From positions 1,523,001 through 1,587,000 of the forward strand of contig NC_020888.1 of the NCBI RefSeq assembly GCF_000355675.1: DNA of 64,000 nucleotides, given 5' to 3'. Position numbers and translations under genes: made by a program. The stretch is from Thalassolituus oleivorans MIL-1 (GTDB lineage: Bacteria > Pseudomonadota > Gammaproteobacteria > Pseudomonadales > Oceanobacteraceae). Below the pieces are notes generated by a model that worked only from the letters and a program-made list of their open reading frames with translations, had not been told where the DNA came from and did not search any database. Below, piece by piece: positions 34,187 to 43,057 of this stretch; position 1 is the stretch's first letter, and each line of letters opens with the position of its first letter.

Positions 34187-35038
34187 TTAAGCAACTTTTT
34201 CTGCTGCTTGTTCTTTTTCGGGTTCTTTTGCCTTCTCTACGGGCATTGAATCGTCGACCTTTCTTTGTTTTTCGTAGAGGAAGCTCAATACTTGCTGGCG
34301 ATATTTGTTATAGGTTGGATCATCGGCCAGTTGGATACGATTACGTGGGCGCTCTAATTCGATATTTAAAATCTCGCCGACTGTTGCAGAAGGACCGTTG
34401 GTCATCATGACAATGCGATCAGACAGCAATACAGCTTCATCAACGTCATGGGTGATCATGATGACGGTGCTGTTTAAATCTTTTTGGATTTCCATTAGTG
34501 AATCTTGCAAATGGGCGCGGGTCAGAGCATCGAGCGCTCCGAAAGGTTCGTCCAATAGCAAAACACTGGGTTCCATTGATAGAGCACGGGCGATACCAAC
34601 GCGCTGCTTCATACCTCCAGAAATTTCATCTGGACGTTTGTGCATGGCGTGCCCCATGTGTACTAAGTTAAGGTTGTGTTCAATCCACGCCTTCATTTCA
34701 GCTTTAGATTTTTTACCTTTAAATACTTGCTGAACCGCTAGTTCCACATTTTGGTAAGCCGTTAACCAAGGTAAGAGTGAATGGTTTTGGAACACGACCG
34801 CACGTTCCGGGCCCGGCTCGTTTACTTCTTTACCTTCTAATACAACACCGCCTGTCGTTGCTTGATATAAACCTGCAACAATATTGAGCACAGTCGACTT
34901 ACCGCAGCCTGAGTGGCCAATCAGTGATATGAACTCACCTTTTGCAATTTTTAAGTTCACATTTTGTAGTGCACAAAATGGTCCTTTTGGCGTTGGAAAT
35001 TCAATACCAACTTGAGTTAATTCGAGTAATGGATTCAT
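34187..35038 (-). CDS. nrtD: nitrate ABC transporter ATP-binding protein
   Basis: This ATPase energises nitrate import with NrtA and NrtB. The 283-residue protein has Walker A GHSGCGKST, the Q-loop (VVFQNHSLLPWLTAY), ABC signature SGGMKQRVGIARAL, Walker B VLLLDEPFGALD and the H-loop ITHDVDEA. It belongs to the nitrate/sulfonate/taurine subfamily. The C-terminal ~30 residues are highly charged. It lies 9 bases after nrtB in the operon. Confidence 0.93.
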   Translation of the reverse strand: MNPLLELTQVGIEFPTPKGPFCALQNVNLKIAKGEFISLIGHSGCGKSTVLNIVAGLYQATTGGVVLEGKEVNEPGPERAVVFQNHSLLPWLTAYQNVELAVQQVFKGKKSKAEMKAWIEHNLNLVHMGHAMHKRPDEISGGMKQRVGIARALSMEPSVLLLDEPFGALDALTRAHLQDSLMEIQKDLNSTVIMITHDVDEAVLLSDRIVMMTNGPSATVGEILNIELERPRNRIQLADDPTYNKYRQQVLSFLYEKQRKVDDSMPVEKAKEPEKEQAAEKVA

Positions 35039-35047
35039 GATATTTCC

Positions 35048-36052
35048 TTAACGCAAAGTGGCTGATTTGTCCCAAGATACGCTGCGCTGAATTCTCAGCA
35101 TGACGCGATCAAGGAAGAAGCCGATTAAACCGATGGTGATGATAGCGACCATAATTCGGCCTAATGAGTCGGAGCTGCCGTTCTGGAATTCGTCCCAAAC
35201 GAACTTTCCTAAACCGGGATTTTGCGCCAGCATTTCTGCCGCGATCAGTACCATCCACGCAATGCTTAGCGATAAGCGCAGGCCGGTAAATACCATAGGA
35301 ATCGATGCCGGAATCGCAATTTTACGTACATGAGTTATCCAGTTCAGACGAAGTACTTGGCTCACGTTCACTAAATCTTTAGGAATGGTTGCTACACCAA
35401 ATGCAGTATTAATAACGGTTGGCCACAGGCAGCACAGCATCACGGTGACAACGGAGGTAATAAATGATTTTGGTACAACAGGATCGTCAGTAACGTATAA
35501 CGCGCTAACAACCATAGTCACCAGTGGTAACCAAGCAAGCGGTGATACGGGTTTGAAAATTTGAATAACGGGGTTGAAGGCGGCGTGCAGGTTTGCACTT
35601 AAGCCGATAACAATGCCCAGTGGTATGGCTAAAATAGACGCTAGTAAAAATCCGCTTAATACGGTGACTAGGCTAGTACCAATTTGATCTATATAGGTGT
35701 TTTTACCGGTGTAATCGCGGATTTTTGGTACATAAGTTGGGTCGTCTTTTACACGTTGTGCGTTGCGCTCTTCTTGGCGCTCATAAAATGCTTCCGCACG
35801 TTCACGTTCAGCAAAATGTTCTGCCAATAAGTTCTTCGATTGCTCTAACACTTGCGCTGGGCCAGGAAACTTACCGAGTGACGTGTCGATACTGTTAGCG
35901 GCGGCTGACCATAGCATTAAAAATACTAAAATACCGACCAGTGGAATACCGATTGTTTTGGTAATGAGTTGCACGTTTTGAGCAACGTTCTCACCTTTGG
36001 CGACTTTCACGAACGGCTCTAACCAGGCAATGTTCGATAGCGCAATGTTCAT
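35048..36052 (-). CDS. nrtB: nitrate ABC transporter permease
   Basis: The 334-residue inner-membrane permease has an N-terminal helix (IGIPLVGILVFLMLWSAAANSI), a ~70-residue charged insert (AERERAEAFYERQEERNAQR) and then the six-helix core with the EAA loop region ending IPASIPMVFTGLRLSLSIAW. This plan is normal for NrtB of proteobacteria. The start at 36052 has a perfect AAGGAG 7 bases upstream; the open frame extends 48 bases further, but those residues are not family-like. Confidence 0.92.
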   Translation of the reverse strand: MNIALSNIAWLEPFVKVAKGENVAQNVQLITKTIGIPLVGILVFLMLWSAAANSIDTSLGKFPGPAQVLEQSKNLLAEHFAERERAEAFYERQEERNAQRVKDDPTYVPKIRDYTGKNTYIDQIGTSLVTVLSGFLLASILAIPLGIVIGLSANLHAAFNPVIQIFKPVSPLAWLPLVTMVVSALYVTDDPVVPKSFITSVVTVMLCCLWPTVINTAFGVATIPKDLVNVSQVLRLNWITHVRKIAIPASIPMVFTGLRLSLSIAWMVLIAAEMLAQNPGLGKFVWDEFQNGSSDSLGRIMVAIITIGLIGFFLDRVMLRIQRSVSWDKSATLR

Positions 36053-36124
36053 AATTCTACTCCTTGGGTGGGCGAGCCGTATGGCTCGCCCGGTCTTCAT
36101 GTCTAAAGCGTTATAATTAACAAC

Positions 36125-37510
36125 TTACGGTTTTTCGTTGCCTTTCAAGCCAATCTTAAATTGGTCGATATAAGCGTTTGGTGTTTTACCGTCGTAAGTA
36201 AGTCCGTCGATGAAATCGACTTGCGCAGGTTTAAATCCAGATTCAGTGGCAAAGTCTGGGAAGTCGGCGACTTTTAATTTGCCTTCTTTAATCAGTTCTT
36301 TTGCTGCTGTTGCATAGATATCTGGACGATAAACTTGCTTCGCAATATCCATGTACCAGCTATCTGGTTTTTGTTCAGAGATTTGGCCCCAACGACGCAT
36401 TTGAGTTAAGTACCAAATGGCATCTGAGTAGTAAGGGTAGGTGGCGTTATAACGGAAGAATACGTTGAAATCAGGCACGTCACGCTTGTCGCCTTTTTCG
36501 TATTCGAAGGTACCTGTCATGGAGTTCGCAATAACTTCATAATCCGCGCCGACATAGTTCGGTTTAGACAGAATTTTTACTGCTTCAGGACGGTTGGCGT
36601 TGTTGTTCTCGTCTAGCCAAGCTGCTGCACGAATCAATGCTTTCACAACGGCTTTATGAGTGATTGGGTATTTTTCTGCCCATTGTTTGCTAACACCGAA
36701 TACTTTTTCTGGGTTATTTTTCCAGATTTCGTAATCGGTAATAACGGGTACGCCAATACCTTTAAATACAGCTTGTTGGTTCCACGGCTCGCCTACACAG
36801 TAGCCATAAATCGTACCGGCTTCCATGGTGGAAGGCATTTGTGGTGATGGCGTTACGGATAGCAAAGCATCGGCTTTAATTTTGCCAGAAGTGTCGCCTT
36901 TTTCAGGAGCATAATAGCCCGGGTTAATACCACCAGCCGCTAACCAATAACGTAGCTCGTAGTTGTGCGTTGATACTGGGAAAACCATACCCATGTTGAA
37001 AGGCTTACCTTCCGCTTTGTATTTATCAACAACTGGCTTAAGAGAATCAGCTTTAATTGGGTGAACTGGCTTGCCATCGGCTTGCATAGGAACATGGGGT
37101 TTCATTTGCTCCCAGATGTCGTTAGAAACAGTAATTGCGTTACCGTTTAAATCCATGCTGAAAGCGGTAATGATGTCGGCTTTAGTGCCGAAGCCAATAG
37201 TGGCGCCCAAAGGCTGGCCCGCGAGCATGTGAGCACCGTCAAGCTGACCATCAATTACTCGGTCTAATAGTACTTTCCAGTTTGCTTGTGCTTCTAATGT
37301 TACATACAAGCCTTCGTCTTCGAAGAAGCCTTTTTCATAAGCAATCGCTAGAGGAGCCATATCGGTTAATTTAATAAAGCCGAATTTTAGTTCTTCTTTT
37401 TCTGGGTAGTCTTTCGCCAACGCATAAGGTGATATCAGCGTCGCCATGCCTGTTGCTAATACGAGCGCGCTCTTAATGAACGTGCGACGTAGTGTTTTTG
37501 TTCCCCGCAT
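36125..37510 (-). CDS. nrtA: nitrate ABC transporter periplasmic binding protein
   Basis: NrtA captures nitrate in the periplasm. The 461-residue protein begins with a twin-arginine type signal ([19 protein letters not shown], ending near SPYALA), then the CmpA/NrtA fold: [62 protein letters not shown] and [18 protein letters not shown]. It is paralogous to the cytoplasmic NasS encoded 0.5 kb upstream, but has an export signal and extra C-terminal region. It is the first gene of nrtA-nrtB-nrtD-porin and follows an antitermination leader. Confidence 0.94.
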   Translation of the reverse strand: MRGTKTLRRTFIKSALVLATGMATLISPYALAKDYPEKEELKFGFIKLTDMAPLAIAYEKGFFEDEGLYVTLEAQANWKVLLDRVIDGQLDGAHMLAGQPLGATIGFGTKADIITAFSMDLNGNAITVSNDIWEQMKPHVPMQADGKPVHPIKADSLKPVVDKYKAEGKPFNMGMVFPVSTHNYELRYWLAAGGINPGYYAPEKGDTSGKIKADALLSVTPSPQMPSTMEAGTIYGYCVGEPWNQQAVFKGIGVPVITDYEIWKNNPEKVFGVSKQWAEKYPITHKAVVKALIRAAAWLDENNNANRPEAVKILSKPNYVGADYEVIANSMTGTFEYEKGDKRDVPDFNVFFRYNATYPYYSDAIWYLTQMRRWGQISEQKPDSWYMDIAKQVYRPDIYATAAKELIKEGKLKVADFPDFATESGFKPAQVDFIDGLTYDGKTPNAYIDQFKIGLKGNEKP

Positions 37511-37533
37511 TGTGCTTCCCCTTTTTTGAAACC

Positions 37534-37622
37534 AAAAAAAAGGCGCTTATGACGTAATAATTACGTAATAAGCGCCTTTGCTTGTATTTGTGTCTAAAAG
37601 TTGGATTTCGCCGTTGAGATCC
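37534..37622 (-). promoter_or_regulatory. ANTAR-type antitermination leader of nrtA
   Basis: Minus-strand RNA order: P1 GGATCTC-AACGGC-GAAATCC (37603-37622, one mismatched pair), P2 AAGC-AAAGGC-GCTT (37570-37583), then a long terminator hairpin (about 37539-37579) with a run of eight T (37534-37541). Both hexaloops have A1 and G4 and P2 overlaps the 5' arm of the terminator. This repeats the nasA leader design, so the same NasT protein should couple nitrate uptake and reduction. Confidence 0.88.
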
Positions 37623-37634
37623 TGAAATACCTAA

Positions 37635-37651
37635 TACAAAGCTTGTGCCAA
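37635..37651 (-). promoter_or_regulatory. candidate sigma-54 promoter of nrtA
   Basis: TTGGCAC-AAGCT-TTGTA on the minus strand has the -24 consensus and correct spacing; the -12 dinucleotide is GT instead of GC. NtrC-like half sites TGCACC (37702-37707) and GGTGCAC (37754-37760) lie upstream of it. Confidence 0.5.
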
Positions 37652-37900
37652 CTTTTTAATCCCTTAATAAATGGAATGAAATCGGCTTTTTAATTAATGT
37701 TTGCACCATATAAAATCAATAATGACAGATAGTAATCTGATATGAGCTAGGATGGTGCACGCACGCGAGTGACATTGGTTGTCATTATTTGCGCTAAATA
37801 AGGGCGAGCGCGAAGGGTGGGGTTTATTTGTGGTGCATTATATTTGGGTTAGGGAGGTAGTGTTTTGGTTTGAGGGGTAAATAAAAAATCGCGATAAGAT

Positions 37901-37932
37901 CCGCTCTTACTTATAAAGAGTCGTAAGAGCGG
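37901..37932 (-). terminator. inverted repeat downstream of nasS, possible terminator
   Basis: Perfect 10-base arms CCGCTCTTAC / GTAAGAGCGG enclose 12 bases, about 60 bases after the nasS stop. On the minus strand a T-rich tract (ATTTTTTATTT) follows after 13 bases, later than ideal. The rest of 37652-37994 contains no gene. Confidence 0.4.
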
Positions 37933-37994
37933 AGCTTAACTAAATGAGCCGATTCAAACTTGTAGGAGCGACACTTTTTCGTGATTCATCTTTG

Positions 37995-39188
37995 TTAGCG
38001 ATATTTAAAGCCGGTTGCGCCCATTGCCGTATCGTCCAGTTCCCACGCTTGTTGAATATCAAAACGTAATTGATGCGAAGTTGGTGGCAAAGCCTGATCG
38101 GCCAATGCAGCCCGGTAGGTAGCGGTTGCGTAGCATTCGTTAACGATGGCGTCATTATCCAAATTATCGGCCGCCCAGCTCCAGCGCTGCATTTGGCTTA
38201 AAAACCATTGTCCGTGTTCTGGCCATGGATAATTGGCGTGGTAGCGATTAAACACGAGCATATCATCGACTTGAGTTGCTGGTTGACGCTTACGGTAGAC
38301 AAACTTACCCGATAGAGCAGGTTGTACAGCATCCACCGGTAAATGAATGTGCTTGGCGAGTAGTTTTGCCGCGTCGTCGCGATTCGCATCGGCCCATGCA
38401 CAGGCTTGGTACAGTGCTCGAATCATAGAGTTAAGCGTATTGGGATTATCATTCGCCCACTGTTGAGTGGTGCCTAGTACCTTGTCTGGCGCGTTGCTCC
38501 ATAAATCAGGCCCAGAGACTAAACACTCACCAACACCCCGTTGAATAGCTACTGTGTTCCACGGCGCGCCAGCAAAAAAGCCGTCAATATGTTGTAACGC
38601 TAAGTGATCCACCATTTGTGAAGGGGGCAGTACAACTAATTGCACATCACTATCGGGATTGATTCCTGCACTGGCCAACCAATCTCGTAATAGAAAATTA
38701 TGAATAGAGAAGGGGAAAACAATCGCGAAAATCAGTGTTGGTTTATTCTCGGTTTTGCGCTGGGATATAACGGTTTTTAGCGCGTCGAGTGCCTGCTTTG
38801 CGTTGCCACTGATATCACGTATGTCTGTCGCTGCTAATTCGGCGGCGAGGTTATTAGAGATGGTAAACGCATTGCCATTCAAACCCATGGCGAACGCTGT
38901 TTGCATCGGCTTGCGCAAACCGCCAATGCCTAAGTGGGTGGCTAATAACATAGGTGCAAGCATTTGTGCCGCATCTAAGTGGCCGACGAGTACTTTATCG
39001 CGAATATTGGCCCATGATACTTCTTGCTGCAATTCAACGCTCAATCCTTCGCGAGCAAAGAATCCCATTTCGTCAGCGACGAGCAGGGGAAGGCTATCGG
39101 ACAAGGGCATATAGCCGATTTTTAAATTCGGTTGCTCAAGTCCTGATGTTGCTACGTTGTTTTTGGTCATTGCTTGTTGCTCAATCAT
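37995..39188 (-). CDS. nasS: nitrate sensor NasS (CmpA/NrtA-like, cytoplasmic)
   Basis: The 397-residue protein has the NrtA-like fold (LKIGYMPLSDSLPLLVADEMGFF, AAQMLAPMLLATHLG, LLRDWLASAGINPDSD, IDGFFAGAPWNTVA) but no signal peptide. NasS proteins bind nitrate or nitrite in the cytoplasm and, without it, hold NasT inactive. The start ATG overlaps the nasT stop (ATGATTGA), indicating coupled translation and roughly equal amounts of the two partners. A second ATG six codons later is possible. Confidence 0.92.
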   Translation of the reverse strand: MIEQQAMTKNNVATSGLEQPNLKIGYMPLSDSLPLLVADEMGFFAREGLSVELQQEVSWANIRDKVLVGHLDAAQMLAPMLLATHLGIGGLRKPMQTAFAMGLNGNAFTISNNLAAELAATDIRDISGNAKQALDALKTVISQRKTENKPTLIFAIVFPFSIHNFLLRDWLASAGINPDSDVQLVVLPPSQMVDHLALQHIDGFFAGAPWNTVAIQRGVGECLVSGPDLWSNAPDKVLGTTQQWANDNPNTLNSMIRALYQACAWADANRDDAAKLLAKHIHLPVDAVQPALSGKFVYRKRQPATQVDDMLVFNRYHANYPWPEHGQWFLSQMQRWSWAADNLDNDAIVNECYATATYRAALADQALPPTSHQLRFDIQQAWELDDTAMGATGFKYR

Positions 39189-39798
39189 TAAACAAGTTCA
39201 TTACAGAGATGATGTTCTTCGCAACATCCACCATGCGCTGCCCGCGATCCATCGCCATTTTGCGCATGGCGTGGTAAGCCTCTTCCTCGTTGAGGTTCTT
39301 GTGTTTCATCAATAACGATTTGGCTTCGTCCAACAGCTTACGGTCGGCGAGTTGATTCTTCGTTTTTTCTAACTCGCCACGTAGGGCTTGGAACTCACGA
39401 AAGCGCGCAACCGCCACATCCATAATGGATTTCACCCGTTTGGGGTTCAAGCCATCGACAATATAAGCACTTACGCCTGCGCGAATGGCTTTTTCAATGG
39501 TGCTGGAATCGTCTTCGTCAGAGAACATGATGACGGGCTTAGGATTATGTTGGTTTAGTACACTCATGTGTTCCAACATGTCACGGTCGGGGCTTTCGAT
39601 ATCAATAATAATGGCGTCTGGTTGATGCTCTTCTACACGCTTCATCAAGCCTTGGGCACTACTGAGGCGCGCAACAACCGTGCAACCTGCGTCGGTTAGC
39701 GCCTGTTCAAGAATCGCCGCACGAGCCGGTTGATCATCCACAAGCATGATTTTAAGGCTGGAGCTAGCGCTGCTAATTTGGGGGGCGTCGAGGGACAT
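39181..39798 (-). CDS. nasT: ANTAR-domain response regulator/antiterminator NasT
   Basis: The 205-residue protein has a receiver-like domain (about 15-130; IMLVDDQPARAAILE and D66 in AIIIDIESPDRDM), a short coiled coil (EFQALRGELEKTKNQLADRK), and an ANTAR RNA-binding domain (about 142-200; LDEAKSLLMKHKNLNEEEAY then HAMRKMAMDRGQRMVDVAK). NasT binds two-hairpin leaders and prevents termination; two matching leaders occur in this window before nasA and nrtA. Its activity is controlled by NasS rather than by a kinase. It is the first gene of nasT-nasS. Confidence 0.95.
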   Translation of the reverse strand: MSLDAPQISSASSSLKIMLVDDQPARAAILEQALTDAGCTVVARLSSAQGLMKRVEEHQPDAIIIDIESPDRDMLEHMSVLNQHNPKPVIMFSDEDDSSTIEKAIRAGVSAYIVDGLNPKRVKSIMDVAVARFREFQALRGELEKTKNQLADRKLLDEAKSLLMKHKNLNEEEAYHAMRKMAMDRGQRMVDVAKNIISVMNLFND

Positions 39799-40070
39799 GG
39801 ATCAGAATCAATTCCGCTTTTGGTTGGGCTAATAGTATCAATAACAGTCAGTTTTTGCTGAGATGTTTATCGTTCTATTGGCCTGACCGTGGTCAATAGA
39901 AAGTTTAAACGGTCAAACGCGACGAACCGCTAGACCTATTGTGTTTAGTTAATATTCTGTCTTTGCGAGCGAATATCGAGGCTAAGCACGAGTTTTACAC
40001 GATTCTGCTTTAGTCTGGGCCGCTATTTTGGGACAATGTCCGACCAAAGTAGTCAACCTTAGCGATTTCC

Positions 40071-42191
40071 ATGTCTCAGCAAGAACAACACCTCTTTTCT
40101 AACTATCCCTACTGGGCAGAATGCTTCGGTACGGCACCGTTTTTACCGATGTCACGGGAGGAAATGGATGTGCTCGGCTGGGATAGCTGTGATGTGATTT
40201 TGGTGACGGGTGATGCTTATGTCGATCACCCAAGCTTCGGCATGGCGGTGATGGGCCGTATGCTCGAGTCTCAAGGCTTTCGCGTCGGTATTATTGCCCA
40301 GCCAGATTGGAATAATCCGCAAGACTTTATGAAGCTCGGTAAGCCGAATTTCTACTTCGGTGTGACCGGCGGCAACATGGATTCCATGATCAACCGCTAT
40401 ACCGCCGATTTGAAAGTGCGCAGTGATGATGCCTACACACCGGGTGGTGTTCCAGGTAAACGTCCTGATCGCGCTGTCATTGTGTATTCGCAAAAGTGCC
40501 GCGAAGTATATAAAGATGTACCGATTGTTATTGGTGGTATCGAAGCATCTTTGCGTCGCATAGCCCAGTACGATTACTGGAGCGATCAAGTACGTCGTTC
40601 GGTATTGATCGATTCGGGCGCCGATATTCTGCTTTATGGTAATGCTGAGCGAGCCATTGTTGATTTGACTCATGCCTTGGCTCAAGGCCGCAGTGTTTCT
40701 GAACTCACCGATTTACGTGGTACGACCATTGTGCGTGAAGCGCCGCCAGCCGGTTGGACTGAAATCGACTCCACTCGTATTGATTGGCCGGGACATATCG
40801 ACATGATCCCGAATCCGTATGAGATGAAAGACACTGAAAAAATGTCGTGCAGCACAGACAACAAGACGGAAGAGGGCGCGGATTCGGATGTCATGCCGAT
40901 CAAGATTGTGCCTATGCCGTTGCAGCGCAAAGTTGAACACGATAAAGACACCAGCTATGTGCGTTTACCGTCGTTCGAAAAAGTACGCAATGACAGCGCT
41001 TTGTATGCTCACGCATCTCGCGTATTGCACCAAGAAGCTAACCCTTATAACGCGCGCCCGCTGATTCAAAAACACGGCACGCGTGAGATTTGGGTTAATC
41101 CACCACCGATACCGCTGGAAACCGACGAGATGGATTCGGTATTTGGTTTCCCGTATGCGCGTATTCCGCATCCGAGCTATGGTGACGCCAAGATTCCTGC
41201 CTACGACATGATTCGTTTCTCGGTCAATATCATGCGTGGTTGTTTTGGTGGTTGTACCTTCTGTTCTATTACCGAGCACGAAGGCCGTATTATTCAGAGC
41301 CGTTCGCAAGAATCGGTACTGACTGAAATTGAAGAAATTCGAGATAAAGTGCCGGGCTTTACCGGTACGATTTCCGATTTGGGTGGCCCTACGGCCAACA
41401 TGTATCACCTGACCTGTAAGAGCGAAACGATTCTTAAGAATTGTCGCCGTTTGTCGTGCGTGTACCCAACCATTTGTAAGAATTTGGAAACTAGCCATAA
41501 GCCGACGACGGAACTGTATCGCGCTGCACGCAAAATTCCTGGTGTAAAACGTATCGCCATCGCCTCCGGTCTGCGTTACGACCTTGCGGTAAAAGACCCT
41601 GAGTACGTGCGTGAATTGGTAACCCATCATGTTGGCGGCTTGTTAAAAATTGCTCCCGAGCACACTGAGCAAAACGTACTGACCAAAATGATGAAGCCGG
41701 GTATGGGCACCTACGATGAATTTAAGCGCATGTTCGATAAATTCTCGAAGGAAGCCGGTAAAGAACAATACCTAGTGCCGTATTTTATTGCTGCTCATCC
41801 GGGAACGGAGAATAGCGATATGATGAATTTAGCCTTGTGGTTAAAAAAGCAAAAAATGCGCGTAGACCAAGTACAAACCTTCTATCCATCGCCAATGTCT
41901 CTGGCAACGGCTATGTATCACTCGGAACGCAACCCATTACAGCGCATGAGTTATAAATCGCAGAAGATGCACATTCCGCGGGATATTGCTCAACGTCGTC
42001 TGCAAAAAGCCTTCTTGCGTTATCACGATGCTAAAAACTGGCCAATGCTACGAGAAGAATTAAAAGCCATGGGACGTACCGATTTAATCGGCTCTGGCCC
42101 TAATGCATTAATTCCTGCTGAAGATGTGAGTAATCGAGGCCGTCATGTGCCTCGCCCTGGTTTTAAGCCAAAGGGTCGAATTAAGCGTTAG
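40071..42191 (+). CDS. YgiQ-family radical SAM protein
   Basis: The 706-residue protein has an N-terminal YgiQ domain ([22 protein letters not shown] and [11 protein letters not shown]), the radical SAM [4Fe-4S] motif C-x3-C-x2-C in [12 protein letters not shown], and the [11 protein letters not shown] and [10 protein letters not shown] motifs of the family. The C-terminus is basic ([12 protein letters not shown]). The reaction of YgiQ proteins is not established. The length and motifs are complete. It is divergent from nasT and transcribed alone. Confidence 0.92.
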   Translation: MSQQEQHLFSNYPYWAECFGTAPFLPMSREEMDVLGWDSCDVILVTGDAYVDHPSFGMAVMGRMLESQGFRVGIIAQPDWNNPQDFMKLGKPNFYFGVTGGNMDSMINRYTADLKVRSDDAYTPGGVPGKRPDRAVIVYSQKCREVYKDVPIVIGGIEASLRRIAQYDYWSDQVRRSVLIDSGADILLYGNAERAIVDLTHALAQGRSVSELTDLRGTTIVREAPPAGWTEIDSTRIDWPGHIDMIPNPYEMKDTEKMSCSTDNKTEEGADSDVMPIKIVPMPLQRKVEHDKDTSYVRLPSFEKVRNDSALYAHASRVLHQEANPYNARPLIQKHGTREIWVNPPPIPLETDEMDSVFGFPYARIPHPSYGDAKIPAYDMIRFSVNIMRGCFGGCTFCSITEHEGRIIQSRSQESVLTEIEEIRDKVPGFTGTISDLGGPTANMYHLTCKSETILKNCRRLSCVYPTICKNLETSHKPTTELYRAARKIPGVKRIAIASGLRYDLAVKDPEYVRELVTHHVGGLLKIAPEHTEQNVLTKMMKPGMGTYDEFKRMFDKFSKEAGKEQYLVPYFIAAHPGTENSDMMNLALWLKKQKMRVDQVQTFYPSPMSLATAMYHSERNPLQRMSYKSQKMHIPRDIAQRRLQKAFLRYHDAKNWPMLREELKAMGRTDLIGSGPNALIPAEDVSNRGRHVPRPGFKPKGRIKR

Positions 42192-42406
42192 GCAGAAAGA
42201 AACCCGCCATAAAGCAGCCTGCAATGAGTAATTTTCTGATGAGAATTATTTAATGTGGGCTTTTTTATAGTTTAAAAACCAATATTTTTATCTGCATTTA
42301 GATATTCATCAAAATAATCTCATTTTAGAGAATAACAGCATACATTGAACTTTCTTTTGTATACCCTGACGAAGTATTAAGTTTAATACTGAAAATGGAG
42401 ATTAAA

Positions 42407-42718
42407 ATGAAGCGTATTTCAATGTTATTGGCTACGGCAGCAATGGGTCTTGTATTAGCGGCATGTAGTGACGATGCAAAAGATTCGATGAAAGATGCGG
42501 CTGAAAATGTAGAAAATGCTGCGAAAAATACCGCAGAAACGATTAGCGAATCAGCGCACGATGCTAAAGATTCTGCTGAGGAAGCCGCAGAAGACGCGAA
42601 AGAGTCGATTGCAAAAGCAACAGGAACCGAAAAAAGTAAGGCTGAGCAGCTGAAAGAGGACATTGAAGACGAAGCCTCTGATGCGAAAGAAGAAATCAAA
42701 GAAACGATGGATAAATAG
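42407..42718 (+). CDS. small acidic helical-repeat lipoprotein
   Basis: The 103-residue protein has a lipoprotein signal with lipobox LAAC (MKRISMLLATAAMGLVLAAC). The mature part is almost entirely Ala/Glu/Asp/Lys/Ser in an 11-residue-like amphipathic pattern (AKDSMKDAAENVENAAKNTA and similar), resembling LEA/apolipoprotein-type helices or a periplasmic coiled coil. Function is unknown; stress or envelope roles are typical guesses. TGGAG before the ATG at 42407 favours it over an ATG four codons upstream. Confidence 0.7.
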   Translation: MKRISMLLATAAMGLVLAACSDDAKDSMKDAAENVENAAKNTAETISESAHDAKDSAEEAAEDAKESIAKATGTEKSKAEQLKEDIEDEASDAKEEIKETMDK

Positions 42719-42733
42719 TACCGACGTTAATGG

Positions 42734-43057
42734 TTAGTGCTTGGATCCCTCGGCAAAACTGCCGAGGGATAGCCATTTGAGTCGATGAGGGCGCGTACTT
42801 AATATCATGCCTATGCTGGCCGCTGCGGCTGCACCTATCATAAGCCACACCAATACAGCCATCGAAGCATGGTCCGCTTTAAAACAACACAGCGCTGATA
42901 AAAAAATTGCACTCCAACCTATCATACGCAAGCGCGTGGACGCTGGTTTTCCCGATCTAACTTGTTTCCAGTGACTTGGTAGCGATAGGGCCAGCCAACT
43001 CATTGCTATAAACATTAAAATGATGGCAAGAATCAGCCACAAGGTATTGTTATTCAT
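42734..43057 (-). CDS. DUF3325-type small membrane protein of the iron cluster
   Basis: The 107-residue protein starts MNNNTLWLILAIILMFIAMSWLALSLPSHW and has three membrane helices and the motif RLRMIGWSAIFLSALCC. DUF3325 genes recur as the last gene beside PepSY and DUF3649 genes in siderophore-receptor operons. AAGG before the ATG at 43057 and an 8-base overlap with the preceding gene support this start over a longer frame. The role is unknown, presumably in ferric-siderophore reduction or uptake. Confidence 0.72.
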   Translation of the reverse strand: MNNNTLWLILAIILMFIAMSWLALSLPSHWKQVRSGKPASTRLRMIGWSAIFLSALCCFKADHASMAVLVWLMIGAAAAASIGMILSTRPHRLKWLSLGSFAEGSKH

